This document shows positions 1 through 12,352 of a DNA stretch of 64,000 nucleotides, piece after piece. This DNA is from Annona cherimola (Eukaryota; Streptophyta; Magnoliopsida; Magnoliales; Annonaceae): assembly GCA_030490835.1 (NCBI GenBank), contig CM059972.1, forward strand, positions 31,599,452 to 31,663,451, written 5' to 3'. The notes under the pieces are model-generated. The model saw nothing but the letters and a program-made list of their open reading frames with translations, did no database searches and had not been told where the DNA came from. The position numbers were made by a program, and so were the translations under genes. How positions within the stretch are numbered: position 1 is the stretch's first letter; every line of letters starts with the position of its first letter.

Positions 1-29
1 TTATGAAAATAATTTTTTCCTCTTCGAGT

Positions 30-310
30 TATGGTATATTTGGAACGTCATACAATTTTCATTGAAAAGTTTTTGAAATAAAAAATAATTATGTGATATA
101 ATAAAAATAATAATGAGCAAGAAAGAGAATAAAGTTAAAATAAATAAGACAGTTGATGGATAATTATATAAAAATGATTAAAAAGTAAAATAATTTGTAC
201 AATAATATATGAAGAAATAATTAATAAAAATGATTAAAAAGTAAAATAGTTTGTAGAATAATATATGAACAAATAATTAAAAATAAGATAATCATATAGA
301 ACGAAAAAAA
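30..310 (-). repeat. Tourist-like MITE copy, degraded
   Basis: AT-rich stretch that reads, on the minus strand, like the MITE family best preserved at 61511-61790. It shares the internal blocks that resemble 'taacttatctattttaact' followed by 'ctttact..atcatcatta' in reverse complement. A segment of about 55 bp is tandemly duplicated inside it (about 159-275). Ends are eroded and no target-site duplication is visible. Confidence 0.5.
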
Positions 311-879
311 AAAAAACAGATAACTGTCAAGATTTGAAAAATTTTCCCAGAATTGTTAATGCGCCCTGTGCGTCTCCACACAACCAATCGGACAAACTAG
401 AAGTCTATAAAGGTTGTGCACAATAACAAAAGCACAAGTGCCATGAACTGGCCGCCATCAATTCTCTCATTAGCAGTCATCGTGATTCTCGTCTTGCGGA
501 AGAGTCACTAGTACCTTTTATTAAAAAAAAAAAAAAAAACTTGTAACTACTAATTAAGCACGCTCATCGCTGAAATATTAGGTATAAAAATTTGTGAATA
601 TGAATAATTGGAGTAGCATACATTTAAATAATCAAATAACTTTTATCGCAAATTTATTGATTTTGAAATGTTGATTCCGAATAATGGCTAACGAGACCAA
701 CTTTGCATATACGAAGTTAACTATAATCGTGAAATAAAATCAAACTATAAAGACAATGTGATTATAGTGGTTGGATCTCCTGGACCTACTTCATTCTTGA
801 AGTGCACGATGCTTGAGTTTCACTAGTTAACTTAGCTCACATAAGTTATAATGATACAATTTAAGCAACTGTCTTTTAG

Positions 880-1310
880 GGGCTTCTTTGGCAATGGATA
901 AAAGTTTTCAATTCAAAACTTTTTACATTTCATAACTACCCTAATTTGTAATCATTTTTCACATTTTTCTATACAATTACCTTACTTTCCAATCATTTTC
1001 ACATAACTATTCGTACAACAAACCTATTTATTTTTAATTTTATTCTCTTTACTTTTTATCATTACCCCTATCATATTACATCATTTTCTACCGATTCAAA
1101 AACTTTTGATTAAAAGTGTTATTATTTCTCAAATACATCAAAACTTTTCAATATAAAATTTTTCACTCTCTACCATTATTTTATTATTTTTTCACTTCAT
1201 CTTATATAATTACCTTTTTTCAATTATTTTTACACAACTATCTGTACATTTAACCTATCTGTTTTAACTTTATTTTCTTTACTTATCATCATTAGAACAT
1301 GATTTTATGC
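880..1310 (+). repeat. Tourist-like MITE, two overlapping copies
   Basis: From about 880 to 1150 the sequence starts with a 'cttctttggcaatggataaaag' type terminus (compare 'gtttgggaagtgataaaa' in other copies) and carries the family core. From about 1150 to 1310 the core (TTTTAACTTTATTTTCTTTACT) appears a second time, so the region is a composite or nested pair. Non-coding. Confidence 0.5.
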
Positions 1311-1314
1311 ACTC

Positions 1315-1625
1315 GGGTGTACTTAGCTTCGGTGTACAAGGTATATTTAATTTATCTTTTAATTTTTTTGACACAACTGTTAATGTAAGTGTATCTAACA
1401 TTTGTACTAAATTTTACCATTTTTAGATTTTTTGAATTTTTTAAAAGAGTTGTAATATAGTGCATTCAGGTAGTGTACATAAGTGCAAAAATCTAGTTTT
1501 ATATTTTTTTGAAAATTTTTTGTACAACTATTAATATGTATGCATTTAACATGTATATCATTTTTTACTTTTTTGGAGATTTTTAAATATTTATTTTTAA
1601 TTTTTTAAAATCAGTGGCATTTTCG
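1315..1625. repeat. Fragment of the modular foldback family
   Basis: Carries the core shared with 12563-12936, 24531-24940, 33400-34015 and 60025-60140: a 'tgtatttaacatgtgta' block, then 'ttttaccatttttag', then a 'tttttaaaaatcagtggcattt' block near 1600-1620. A second terminus-like motif (GTGCATTCAGGTAGTGTAC) lies inside, so this is probably a truncated or rearranged copy. Confidence 0.45.
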
Positions 1626-1814
1626 TCAGTAATGAATTAAAAAATCTTCCTAAACCCACATTTTCTTTCTTTCTTTAAAATTAGTGGCAACGCCGTGTAA
1701 TCAGAACTCACTGGCACCCGTGCAAATCGATAGGCCATCGCAGCCAAACCGAGCGGCACAAGCTTTTGGTGGCGGTTTCTTGCTCTTGTTCTTCCCCTGC
1801 TTTTCCGAAAAGAA

Positions 1815-3241
1815 ATGCCGAGTCTTCTATTTTCCAGGCTAGGAATCAAACCCACCCGCCTCTTCAGGTACCACAATCTTCTTGAGAATCTTTATTCTCC
1901 TTCTTTCTTCGCCTCACCTGTTCCCCTCCCCCCCCCCCCCCCCTTCTCCGCTTGTAAGTAGGACATAACGAGAAACATTGGTCGGTTTGCGCCTCTTCCA
2001 GAGAGGAATGACTCCAGCGAGTTTGGAATGGTTGAACTGTTTGTTCTTTGTTTCACACATGAGGATTTGTGGGTTGATATCTAGCCCCAAAATTCGTCGA
2101 TTTTCTATGTTTGATTAACCCGAGCTTGCCTGCTTGCTCTTTATTTGCCCATATTGCCAAAACTGGGGCTGAAAATTTCAACTGGAGCGAGAATGATGAG
2201 ATGCATGAAGAACCACTTCCTTCTCTTCCAAGTTCTATATACTGAAGTGGGTTTTGAATTCGAGACCATCCACGTAGACTATGGAATAGAAATTCAATCA
2301 ATGAAGGATTTATGGTATCATCCATTAGATGAAAAGGTATCGTTGGTGTAGATATTATTCATATTACGCCTAATCATGATACATGGGTAACTTTTGTTCC
2401 CTGCTGGAGATCCTACTGCGTGTGCTAATCTACCACTAATCCGTTTAATGTTTTATTACCATTGCTAGACTTTCTCATTTAGGCTTTTATTACGTTTGGT
2501 TGCTTCCTCTCTTATATATAACTCGGGCCTTTTTCTTGCCTTCAAAGCATCCAGCTTGAATTGTCAATAGGTTCATTTCTCGCTCTTTGTTGCAAATCCA
2601 CAATGCTTATGTTTCTCATTTTACTCCCTTAGTGCAACCTAATTATCAATTTTTAGCTCTCCTTTGCCGTGTTGCCACTCATGAATTTCAACATCCTCCT
2701 TCCTACAGTTTTCTTCCTGCATCAGTACACCTGTTATTCCGTGGGTGACTAATAGCCGATCTTGCCAATTTTAGTTCGTCTCAACCCTCTCAAGCATAAC
2801 TCAACTGTCCTTGATTCTTGGCAGAAGACGGGAGTGTCAAATGTGACCTCCCAAACACCAAGCTGATGTTTTTACTTTGAAGTGTTGGGTATGATTTGAA
2901 AGGAATCATCTGCTTTTTTTCTGGTGAACTTCCTCAGGCCTCCTTACTCATGTGTTTATACATGTGCCGCAGCACCAGCTTCAAGTTGCCCGGGGTTGGC
3001 TTTCATGTTAATGTGTCTTGCCCTCTCACTCCTGTGTCCTCTTTTTTGTAGGGAGCTGGAGCTGGATATAGAGACTGTAATAAAGGTATTGCAGCCAGGA
3101 CCACTAGGCATTATAGAACACAAGTTCTCTGCTCAAGAGATACATGAAGCAAAAACTACTGTCAAACAAGCAGTCGAGAATTGGCAGAGACATGCAGCTT
3201 TGGAAATAAACGAATATATAACAAAGGGAAGAAAATTTTGA
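1815..3241 (+). CDS. Small two-exon plant protein, 80 aa, function unknown
   Basis: Exon 1 is 1815-1867 and encodes MPSLLFSRLGIKPTRLF plus two bases of an Arg codon, ending at a CAG|GTACC donor. Exon 2 is 3052-3241, after a TTTTTTGTAG acceptor, and starts by completing that Arg codon, so the two join in phase across a 1184-bp intron. The 63-residue second part holds a short acidic start (ELELDIETVIKV), a Gly/Pro turn (LQPGPLGIIEHKF) and a helix-like stretch (SAQEIHEAKTTVKQAVENW). It ends in TGA at 3239-3241. The Arg-rich, Ser-containing, acid-free N-terminus would suit an organellar presequence, which is inference. I feel I have seen this C-terminal block in conserved plant hypothetical proteins but cannot name the family. 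The start is the first ATG in the exon. The intron holds a C16 tract at 1928-1943. A further exon inside the intron cannot be excluded but is not needed for phase. Confidence 0.6.
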
Positions 3242-4613
3242 GTGCAGTTTTTGAAAACAATGACTATGTAATGAAGGGTAGAAAATCTCGTGGTCACTTT
3301 TATTGATGCATAGAAGGACAGCAAATATGTATTAACGCGACTGGTTCTGGTATGTTTCATCAGATAAGTTAATCAAATTACATAAACTCTTCTTTCTGCC
3401 TGTTAAGTGTCACTGTGTCTTGTCCATTTGACATGTCGATCCTGAAATGATTTTTGTGGACAGTGCATCTGTAGATTGATTTCATGTATTGTTTCTCCAC
3501 TTCGTTGGGGAAGAAAGGTTTGCTTGCAGAGATATATCAGCCAGTCTCCAACACAAATCTTCCATCATGCATAGAACCTGGTGCAACATTGTAAAGGGAG
3601 TCCCCCTCTGGATGTGGCCCGCCTGGCAATCTAGCTTGGCTCCTTCGAAGCTCAGTCAAGATTCGCGTCCATGGGTCTGGGAGATCTATCCTGATCCACT
3701 GAATGAACCAGCTGGTTTTAGTGCCTTGCCTGTTGTGAGACCTGTAATAAGGATCCATCTCCCTGTTGCACCAATCTCTATTTTTATCATGATTCCTAAA
3801 ACCTATCAATTACAGAAGAGAATGAATTAAGCTCTTCTTAACAGGCCTGCAGATCCGCAATAGCAATCACTGTTTAGTGTTAATATTTGCATTCTAAACC
3901 TAAGAAAATGGTAGTAAAAGAAACTGACAACATAGCATTGGAAAGCCCATTAAATGACGAAACAGATTACTGGAATACAAGAACCATTTGAGGTACACAA
4001 ATATGGAGCTCAAAACAACCTGCATACTTTACGGAAATTGAATCATGGATCCTTAAATCCAAAACTAGGATCTGCTTGAAAGATTATGTCCATACGATAA
4101 AAGACAGTCTAGAACGAATTGAATCTTGAGCATTTGGTATTTCAAGAATAGTGGGAATGGAATGAAATGAAATAGACAAGTTGGTTTTATGGAAAGATAT
4201 GAGAAAATAATTAACACAGAAATATGGGAAAAAATAGGGTGATTAGATAAGTAATTGCTATGACTTTTTCATTCCCCTCTTAACTCCATTCCATTTTAAA
4301 ATTTACAAACACTGGCAAGTAGAAATGAAACAGAAACAAAATCGGATATTGGCCAAACTTGATATTGTGCATGGGGAGGAAAGGTGAAAAAAAAAAAAAA
4401 AAAAAGAATAGTCTATTGGTGCATCTGGATCCACAAAGATTACAATCGGTGGCATCATTGGTGCCAACATGAAATGATTTAGACCCCATACCTACACATT
4501 TTCAATTAAGAATTCAATGAAATGAAAAATAGTGGACCTTGCATAACCAGAAATCTTACAATCACCCACCAATATAAATGAAGAGGAATGACACCATCAA
4601 ACACGTCTATTCT
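3242..4613. other. Space between the small gene and the kinase 3' end
   Basis: Presumed 3' untranslated DNA of the small gene on the left and of the minus-strand kinase on the right. An open frame at 3489-3830 (plus) and its antisense shadow resemble no family I know. A weak inverted repeat built on 'ggaatggaatg' at about 4150 and its complement at about 4285 could be a small MITE. An A19-type run lies near 4387-4405. Confidence 0.4.
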
Positions 4614-7600
4614 TTATGAAGGTGTAAACAAGTGGCTTCCAAGTGTAACCGTTGCAGTGCTCGCTCCCATAACTGTAGTCATTGCCATCTCTCTCTCTAG
4701 AATTCGCTCAAGCTCGGACATAATAGTCTCCATCCTTGGACGATTGTGCCCATTTAAGCAGAGGCACCACAAAGTTAGTCCTGTCAACTCCTTTATTCCT
4801 TCGGTAGTGGAACTGCTGCCTAGCCGATGATCCACGAAATCATCTGAATCCACATGAGATTCCACCTTCATAGGCATCCAAAACGTAGCTAGCGATATCA
4901 AAAAAGAGCTCATGGGAACTGGAACAGAAATTAACAGAAGAGCAAATTGAAGGAACCCATGTTGCAATAATAAGGTATGATAAGAGAAAAATGCATTAGT
5001 AGTGTCTTTTACGGAGGAGGGAAGAAAAAGAGATTACATGTTTGCAAGGAACTAAAACACTCAAACCCAGCATCAGCCCAGGTTCAGTCTCCGTATTATT
5101 GGGGAATCAGAACTGAACCTGGATCATTCATGGGTATCAGAAAAGCAATACCAAGTGCCAATATTTAAAGGATTTTAAATTACCCATTGCAATAAGCTTT
5201 CTCCAGAGCTGGAGAAATCAATTTGTGAAGCATCCTGACCAGTCACAAGCTCCAAAAGAAATACGCCAAAGCTGTAAACATCACTCATCTGAGTGAATGT
5301 CCCTACTTCTGTGACCCTGAACAACTAAACAATGTCATGAACTCCTACAGAGAGCAGAGTTTGATTATACATGAATTATGAACATTTTTTATCTTATTGA
5401 TAAAAGCAAAAAAAGCTCATCAGTTCGTTCTGTGAACTACTTCTGTTGGATGGACATAGATTCAAATTTTAATTCCCGCATGATCATCTCATTTTATACT
5501 TCTCATCCCCCACAATTTTTATAGTTTGATAGGTTGGCCTTCGGCTAGTATTCATTCTACCATATACAGTCACTTTTAGACAACAATATGAATTCATTAA
5601 CAAAAAGTCTGATGAACATTTCTCCAGGAAAAAAAAAAAATCAAAAGAAGTGCCTACAGAAAATGTAAGTGGTGGTAGACTAAACAAAAGATTCTTAAGT
5701 GCCACGCCAAAAATCTTTTAAGCTTTAACATTGGGTAGCCCAACATACTAACATTGCCTTCCAGAACTTCATGCAAACAGACAGAAATGTAAAGAATGTA
5801 TTCAAATACACATAATTTCTATCTACTTTACGTCTTTTTATTTTCAAATTTCTGATATGCAGAAAGGGGAGAAGATTAGCATATTCTGGGCCTTGGAAGA
5901 CTTCTTATCATTATAGATGGACCACTACAAACTTTTTGTTTTCCCTTAGATTTCTGTTGTGCTGAAAGAGGAGTAGATGAACATACTCTGGGTCTTTGAA
6001 AACATTGGCAACCGTATTTCTAGATGGACCTGCTTCTTCTATTTTTTGAAGAATTCCATAAACTCCGGCATCTGCTACTTTGGCAATAAAGTTCTCGTCA
6101 ACAAGAATGTTACTAGTTTTGAAGTCCTTGTGCATCAGCGAAGGTGTCAGACTGTGCAAATGGAATAAACCTGCAATTTATAGATGGAGAAATTATGTGC
6201 TTGCTCAGGACTATTTGAATGACATTTTCAAGACATAGTGAAATTAGTTATATCCTGTTGGCATCCATTCTTCTACATTCTCAAAGCAACAGGAAAAATA
6301 AAATATTTACTCATGTAAAATTTGGTTTATGAGTCCTTTTGAATGTGAGTGGGATTCCTATTGTCTAAAGCTTCTTTGGTTTCCTTTCAATGGAAGTTGC
6401 TATGAGCCCCTATCTTCCTATACTACGATAAAGAGTCAATCAAATTCAGTTTAAATAGTATATTACCTTTGGCTGCTCCAAGAGCTATGGAAAGCCTTTG
6501 TTTGAATTCTAGTAGTTCTGCTGAATCTTGCCTTGAACCTGCAAAGCGGAAGAGAGGAAAATTATTCAAAGTCCCAAACTATGTAGTTAGTACATGAATG
6601 ATTGCTATCAGGGGACAAAGAGAGAAAGAAAACCTATCATTTAAAAGTGCACATTGTTTTTTCAAAAAAAAAAAAAATGCATTTTGTTGTTTGAGCAATA
6701 TTCTTTTGTCATACCAGACAGCCGTCAAAGTCTATTATAAGATAGAGACGCACCATATAAGTGATTGGTCACATTGCCATTCGGAACATATTCGAAAACT
6801 AGCATTTGCATTCCATCTTCCTGGCAATACCCAAGAAGAGTAACCAGATTGCGGTGCCGAATCTCTGATAGGTAATGCACCTGCTTATGCACTGGGAGGC
6901 GTCACTTTATTATAAGATAAATGATTAGATGTTATGCATAGCTGCAATGGCATGACATTGATGACAAAGCCTAAACAGAATCAGGAAAATGAAACTGCAT
7001 ATTTCTATTTCAATTTCACATCCAGAGAGAGAGAGAGAAGGAGAGTGGCTTGCAGATCTGATACTTCCCCGTCATGATAAGTTAGATGTTTTGTGGGGTT
7101 GTAGAGTTAGGAATTCTCAATGAGTGGAAAAAACATGCAAGGTAAATGGCATCCATAGATTTCTCAGATTCATTCTGCTAATCTTGCATGTTCTGGCAGA
7201 CCCTGATTATCAGGATTCCCATAAGACGACACAGAGTCTTAAAAAGGGTGTGACTGCCAATGAGGAATGCTTCCATAATATTTTCGTCTGCATCAGCCAG
7301 CTTGCATCAACATAGGAGAAAGAAACACCAACCAGCTATGTCATCCAAGTGGCCGTATGTCATTGCCTTCAAGGCTAATGTGTGAGGGAGGGGAAAACAC
7401 AAGACTTCAGGGGGAATGTAAAAGAGAAATGTATGGTTTCATTGAGCAGCAGATTTATCTCATATAGGGATTCTCCCATCTCTCTTGAAAAAAAAAAAAA
7501 AAAATCTGAACTTAATGATGGGAAAAAATTATGGATCAATGTTTTCAACAGCAGCGGCAGATTGGCATATCTAAGGGAGACTGGAACATAACACACTGAA

Positions 7601-9158
7601 AGACCTGAGTTCACAAACAAAGAGGAAATACAGTTGTCAGTAGGAACATAAGCACAGCTACAAGTATGAGAGGTATGAAAATTGATATAAAACCTGCAAA
7701 AGCACTTGCCGGTTTCACTTTCAAAAAAGGACTCAGGCTTCCTTTAGCCTCATGACTCAGGACATGGAAACACCATTTTAGAAGTGCTTTTAAAATTTCT
7801 CTTTGGACAGCTAAGTACTGTGCATGGAATCTCATGTCTCATATGCCAAATAGCTTGGAAAATTGATATTAGGGAAAGCAAATTGAAACTGCTTCTCTAT
7901 AAAAGTTCTACTCAACTGGCTGGGCAATAAGCAAATTGCCCAACCAAACAAAGCCTTAGCTCAAAAAAGTAAACAAATGCTAGAGTTCTTTCAAGAGGGA
8001 TCCAAATCTATGAAGTAGCATTAATCCTCTAGTGATACTGGGGATATTTGCTTTAAAGAGATTCAAATTGCAGATTCTAAGTGGTACTATTGTCATCATG
8101 TTTAGACATTCTGGCAGATAGTTATGTTAATGCCCCAATTAAAGATGAGAGCAAAGTACTGCCCTTCCTCAAATTCTTGAAGATACAAAACATGTTCCAA
8201 GGTGACAGAAGGAACAGACCACACTCATGTTTCAACCTTAAGGAATATTCAGTATTTAAAGTGTTAGAAAATGAGTTTTACCTCCTCAGAAAATTCTTGC
8301 CGAGGCTCACCTCTTCTCCTTTTTATAGCCACAACAGTCCCATCGCGAAGCAATCCCTTATAGACTAGCCCAAAACTCCCATCTCCTATTAGATTGTGTT
8401 TGCTGTAGTGTTGGGTCGCTTGTTCCAGCTCATCTATTGTAAAGTGCCGAGCTCCTTGTTGAGGACCTGTGACTGAAGAAGATCACTTTTATTCTACTTT
8501 GTAAAATCAGACTGCGACATAACACTCTGAATTGTTAACTGAATATGTACTTCCTATGACTAACTGCAGCCACCGCACATAATGCTAATGTAACAAATAG
8601 TAGTCCCATTCAGCTAAACTGAAGCCTAACAACTGATGCATTATTTGGTGCGTAGTGTGTACATATGTGGCCTCTATTGCCCTAATTCTCGCACCATGGA
8701 AATGTATATGTCGAGGCCCAGCTTCCGACTTTCAATCCCTCCTAGGCGGCAGATTAGCAGGATGGGGGAGAAGGATGATATAAGGCTTCGTTTTGCCAGG
8801 CAACATGGGCAACGCCCCACCAGTTGAGTTGAGCATTGATAAGGCCAACGGTATTTTTGCAGTCTGTTTTCACCTAGACTATTATGCAAAGTAATTATCA
8901 ATCCGAACAGGGTTTTAGAAAGCAGCGGCAAAACAGTATTTAACAGCATACGCCTCTAGACCACGTGGCGAAATGAAGCCTAAATCTTATTCCATTAAAG
9001 TTCCTACCTAGAGCAGAAGGGTCCGAAGAACCTGTCTCAGAATTTCTATTCAAGTTCTTATGGCGTCTCAAGCAGAACCATAGAAATGAAATAGCTACCA
9101 CCATCATTGCCAGACCTCCTGCTGCACCCCCAACAAAAGTTGCCAAAGACCCTGACAT
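4614..9158 (-). CDS. Membrane-anchored receptor-like protein kinase lacking an ectodomain, 367 aa
   Basis: Seven exons, read downward: 9158-9008, 8466-8282, 6880-6754, 6538-6467, 6170-5987, 5316-5184, 4865-4614; all joins keep phase and use GT-AG. Residues about 6-31 form one hydrophobic membrane span (GGAAGGLAMMVVAISFLWF) followed by basic LRRHK. A short juxtamembrane linker then leads to a kinase domain from about residue 55: glycine loop GDGSFG, ATP lysine in VAIKRR, hinge VFEYVPNGN, catalytic loop HKDFKTSNILVDEN, metal site VADAG, a P+1-like DPE, and subdomain IX SDVYSFGVFLLELVTG. HRD is HKD and DFG is DAG, but both Asp and the loop Asn remain, so activity is possible but reduced fidelity or scaffold use is conceivable. 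There is no signal peptide or extracellular domain: the Met comes directly before the membrane span, and an acceptor-like TATAG precedes it, so a 5'-UTR intron is likely. A PERK/RLCK-like placement is family resemblance only. Confidence 0.85.
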
Positions 9159-11960
9159 CTATATGTGATCCTAATTTCTTCTCAAACATTGAATCTGAGA
9201 AAGAAAAAGAAACGAATAAGTAAAAATAAAATGTGTAGAAGCGTAGAAGCCATCCTAACTTCATCTAAAAATGTTATATGATGACAATCCCTCAACATAG
9301 GTGAACTTGTGTATTTGAAGCTATTTGTGCCAGGAATGCCTACTGCTGTGTGATTGTCGGTCGAATACCGTGGGTATAAATCAACATAGTCAACTCGGAT
9401 ACCACCCACATGATTTATGGGCTGCTCTGCATTGGCAGCATTTATTCTGAGGAAGCAATTGGCAGGATTGCAAATGTCTACTCAACAACCAGGCACTATA
9501 ATGCTGAAGTATGCTGAACACGTGAAATGACAGCAGTTTCCCCGATCCAGTAATTTCCAAGAGAATCCCCATCCAAACAAAGAGGAATTGACAAGTCAAT
9601 AAAAATCAATCCTTACAAAAAGCCTCAAATGACAGAAACCCACAGCTAGCTATTTCATGCATGCATTGTGGATGTAGGACTTTCTTTCATGGTAACTCAC
9701 CTTTGACACTGGAGTCTCTAGCGATACAGGCCTACCAATCCTCAGTTAGAGAAGAATCAACCAATTCAGATGATGATAGATACCCAAGTGGCAGTTGCGT
9801 TTCTTTAGTCCTCCACTAAGCCCAACGCATGGCATGATCATGCGAACACATGCACCTGTATTCGGAAAGTAATCACATCCAAAACCTCTTTTTCCAGACC
9901 AAGAAAAGGTCACCTAAAGATGAATCCCAAAAGTCATCCAGGATGGATCTTCGATAATACCGAAATGATGGCGGCTACAGGAAAATCTCTCTCTCTGGCC
10001 CCAAAAGACTGCAAATGCAGATGGGTCTTAGACATCCAAAAAAAGACAGCAATCTTCTCGTCTCCTCCCATGCGCACAAATTCAACATATATGATTGTGG
10101 GGGGTTTGAAGAGGCCTGTATCGTTTGATTAGGAAGCAATGATGATGACAATCAAACACTCACGTGTATGGCAAAATCAAAACCATACGAATATTAACTA
10201 TTAAAATTATGAATTGCTAAAGAAGCCTAATTAAAAATTTTCAATATCTTAGTCAAAAAGATTAGAAAAAGTTCGAACCAGTGCACATTGTGGGGTCTAG
10301 AGAGAAATGTACACGTAATGAGCATAACCTTTTAACAAAAACAATAAAAAGACTATTCTGTGTAATTGGATTTTATTTATGATCATTAAAGTAGCTGCAA
10401 ATAAGAATGAACCAAAATAATTAATTTAGTGAAACTAATTCTCTACACGCAGGAATATGCTTTTCGGTTCTCTCTATGCATATTCAACAACAGACAGAAA
10501 TATATCCCTAAGACACCCAGCAAGACAGTGGTGCTTTTTACCTTGTAGTTAATAAAGTGGATACATGTGAACCTGTGTCTATGCATACAGCTCATTCCTT
10601 TTACTGTCCACTCTCTCAAGTGTCCTTATTTAGATCAAAAACAAGACAACCAAAAGTAAAGGAAAAAGTATCAAAGGACAGAATTTAGAAACCTGCATGT
10701 TATAGATATAAGCCTAAAGTGGAATATGTCATTTCTTCACAAAATCCCGTTGTAACTACAAGTATGCGATTCTGTATTCGAAAGAAAGTGTAGTAAAATG
10801 TATAATAAGAGATGATATTTGTAAAATAATATTTTCGCTGTGAAAATACGTAAGAATGATTAAACAGATAACCATAAAAAAAAAATTTGTTACGATAAAC
10901 AGAAATAAATAATGTCACATCTACATCAAAAGATGTATAAAAGAGCCGGTAATACACATATTTTCTAATACAATCCCATCTAAACAGAGCCTGTAAATAC
11001 AATTTCTCTCTGTATGCATGACCCTCAATATGCTTTTTGGCTGTTGCCCCAAATGTAGTGGATTTTGCCATGCATAAGGTCGTTACCAACTGTAAAAGAC
11101 AAACATGTGGTAGAGTAGATTTTACCGTGAAAAATTAAGTGCGAGGAATGGAAGAGGGGAAAGTGACTTTTATTGCAGTGATTCAGAGACATGATTATTG
11201 AAAGGATTGTAAAAAGAAAGGTGGTTTTCAATCTTTCAGTTCCAATTAAGTTCTCATCCTGGCTGGCTACACCTATCTATGATTTCTCTTTTGCCTTTTC
11301 TCCATGACACGATTAGAAAGAGACAAAGGGAATGCCCATCTCAGTGAAAGACATGAGATTCTTTCGCACATCCAGCATGACAGGCTGCAAGCAGTCAGAT
11401 GCAGCAGCAAACAGGACCGCAGGCGGTACTGCTATTCCATGAGATGTTGTTTATAGCGGGCTGCTAGCAGCTCCATTCATTAATTTCTATCTTCATTGGC
11501 CAGGTGTTCATTGTTTCCTGAAATGGGGGTGTGAGAATTCCTCATTTCCATGCCATGCACGCCTCTTTCTACTGCGGTTTGTGCTAGTTGTGACAACGGA
11601 GGAAGATGAGGGAAGGTTGTCTCTCGAGAGTTGTCGGTTGCTTTCCGTTGACAGGGGAGAAAACATTACTCTGCTAGACCTTGCAAGTTCTGTGCACACT
11701 CCCCACCGTCAGGGTTCATGGATGCTAGCTCAGTACTGAAAGTGACTAGAACTAAGCAATGGAGTTCAAAAAATTAATTTTTGGATCACATATACACAGT
11801 TTAATTAATGAAATCCATGGCCTAATATTCCTAATCCATATACTAAGGGACTTTGTTTCTATGAAATTTCCCTTCAATGTAACATCTTTATCTATATTGC
11901 CTCGATATTTGTTGAAAATTTCAGTCTATTTATTATATGTAACATTATTTATACTATCAT
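9159..11960. other. Upstream region of the kinase gene, no supported gene
   Basis: Presumed promoter and 5' leader of the minus-strand kinase, then AT-rich intergenic DNA. Open frames such as 10700-11089 (minus) are Tyr/Phe-rich and low in complexity, as expected from AT-rich non-coding DNA. No transposon ends with a matching target-site duplication were recognised here. Confidence 0.4.
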
Positions 11961-12352
11961 GAAACCTCTGTTACTTGTTTAGTATTATTGTACATAACTG
12001 TCATCTACAAATGTATAAAAATCAAAGTAATAAAATAATTTAATATTAAATATCAATTTTAAAGGTGTATCTTCAACATCTAAATGATCTAAAATATCAT
12101 TATTATATAGATAAATGATTATATAAAAATTATTATTACATTCTAGTAGACATGTAAATTGATTTAAACTTTTTTTTATATTTAAACATGAATATCTTCA
12201 TATTTCAGCAAATATGACTCTCACACATATTTCATTTGAATAAAATTTTATCTCCTAATTATTTTTATATTTAATATTAAAAAAATTTGTATTTATTTAG
12301 CATTACCGTGCATAGCCCTCATTTACAAACGTACAAAGATCAATGTGATAAA

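Noticed and set aside
2145..2351. Open stretch in the intron of the small gene, including an alternative frame NFNWSENDEMHEEPLPSLPS
   Set aside because: It looks coding-like but ends in a stop and has no convincing acceptor; the flanking exons already join in phase without it.
3489..3830. 113-codon open frame (plus) and its minus-strand shadow
   Set aside because: No recognisable domain and no splice partners; probably 3' flanking DNA of the small gene.
10700..11089. 129-codon open frame on the minus strand
   Set aside because: Rich in Tyr, Phe, Ile and Arg/Lys as AT-rich non-coding DNA gives; no motif, no neighbouring exons, no family resemblance.
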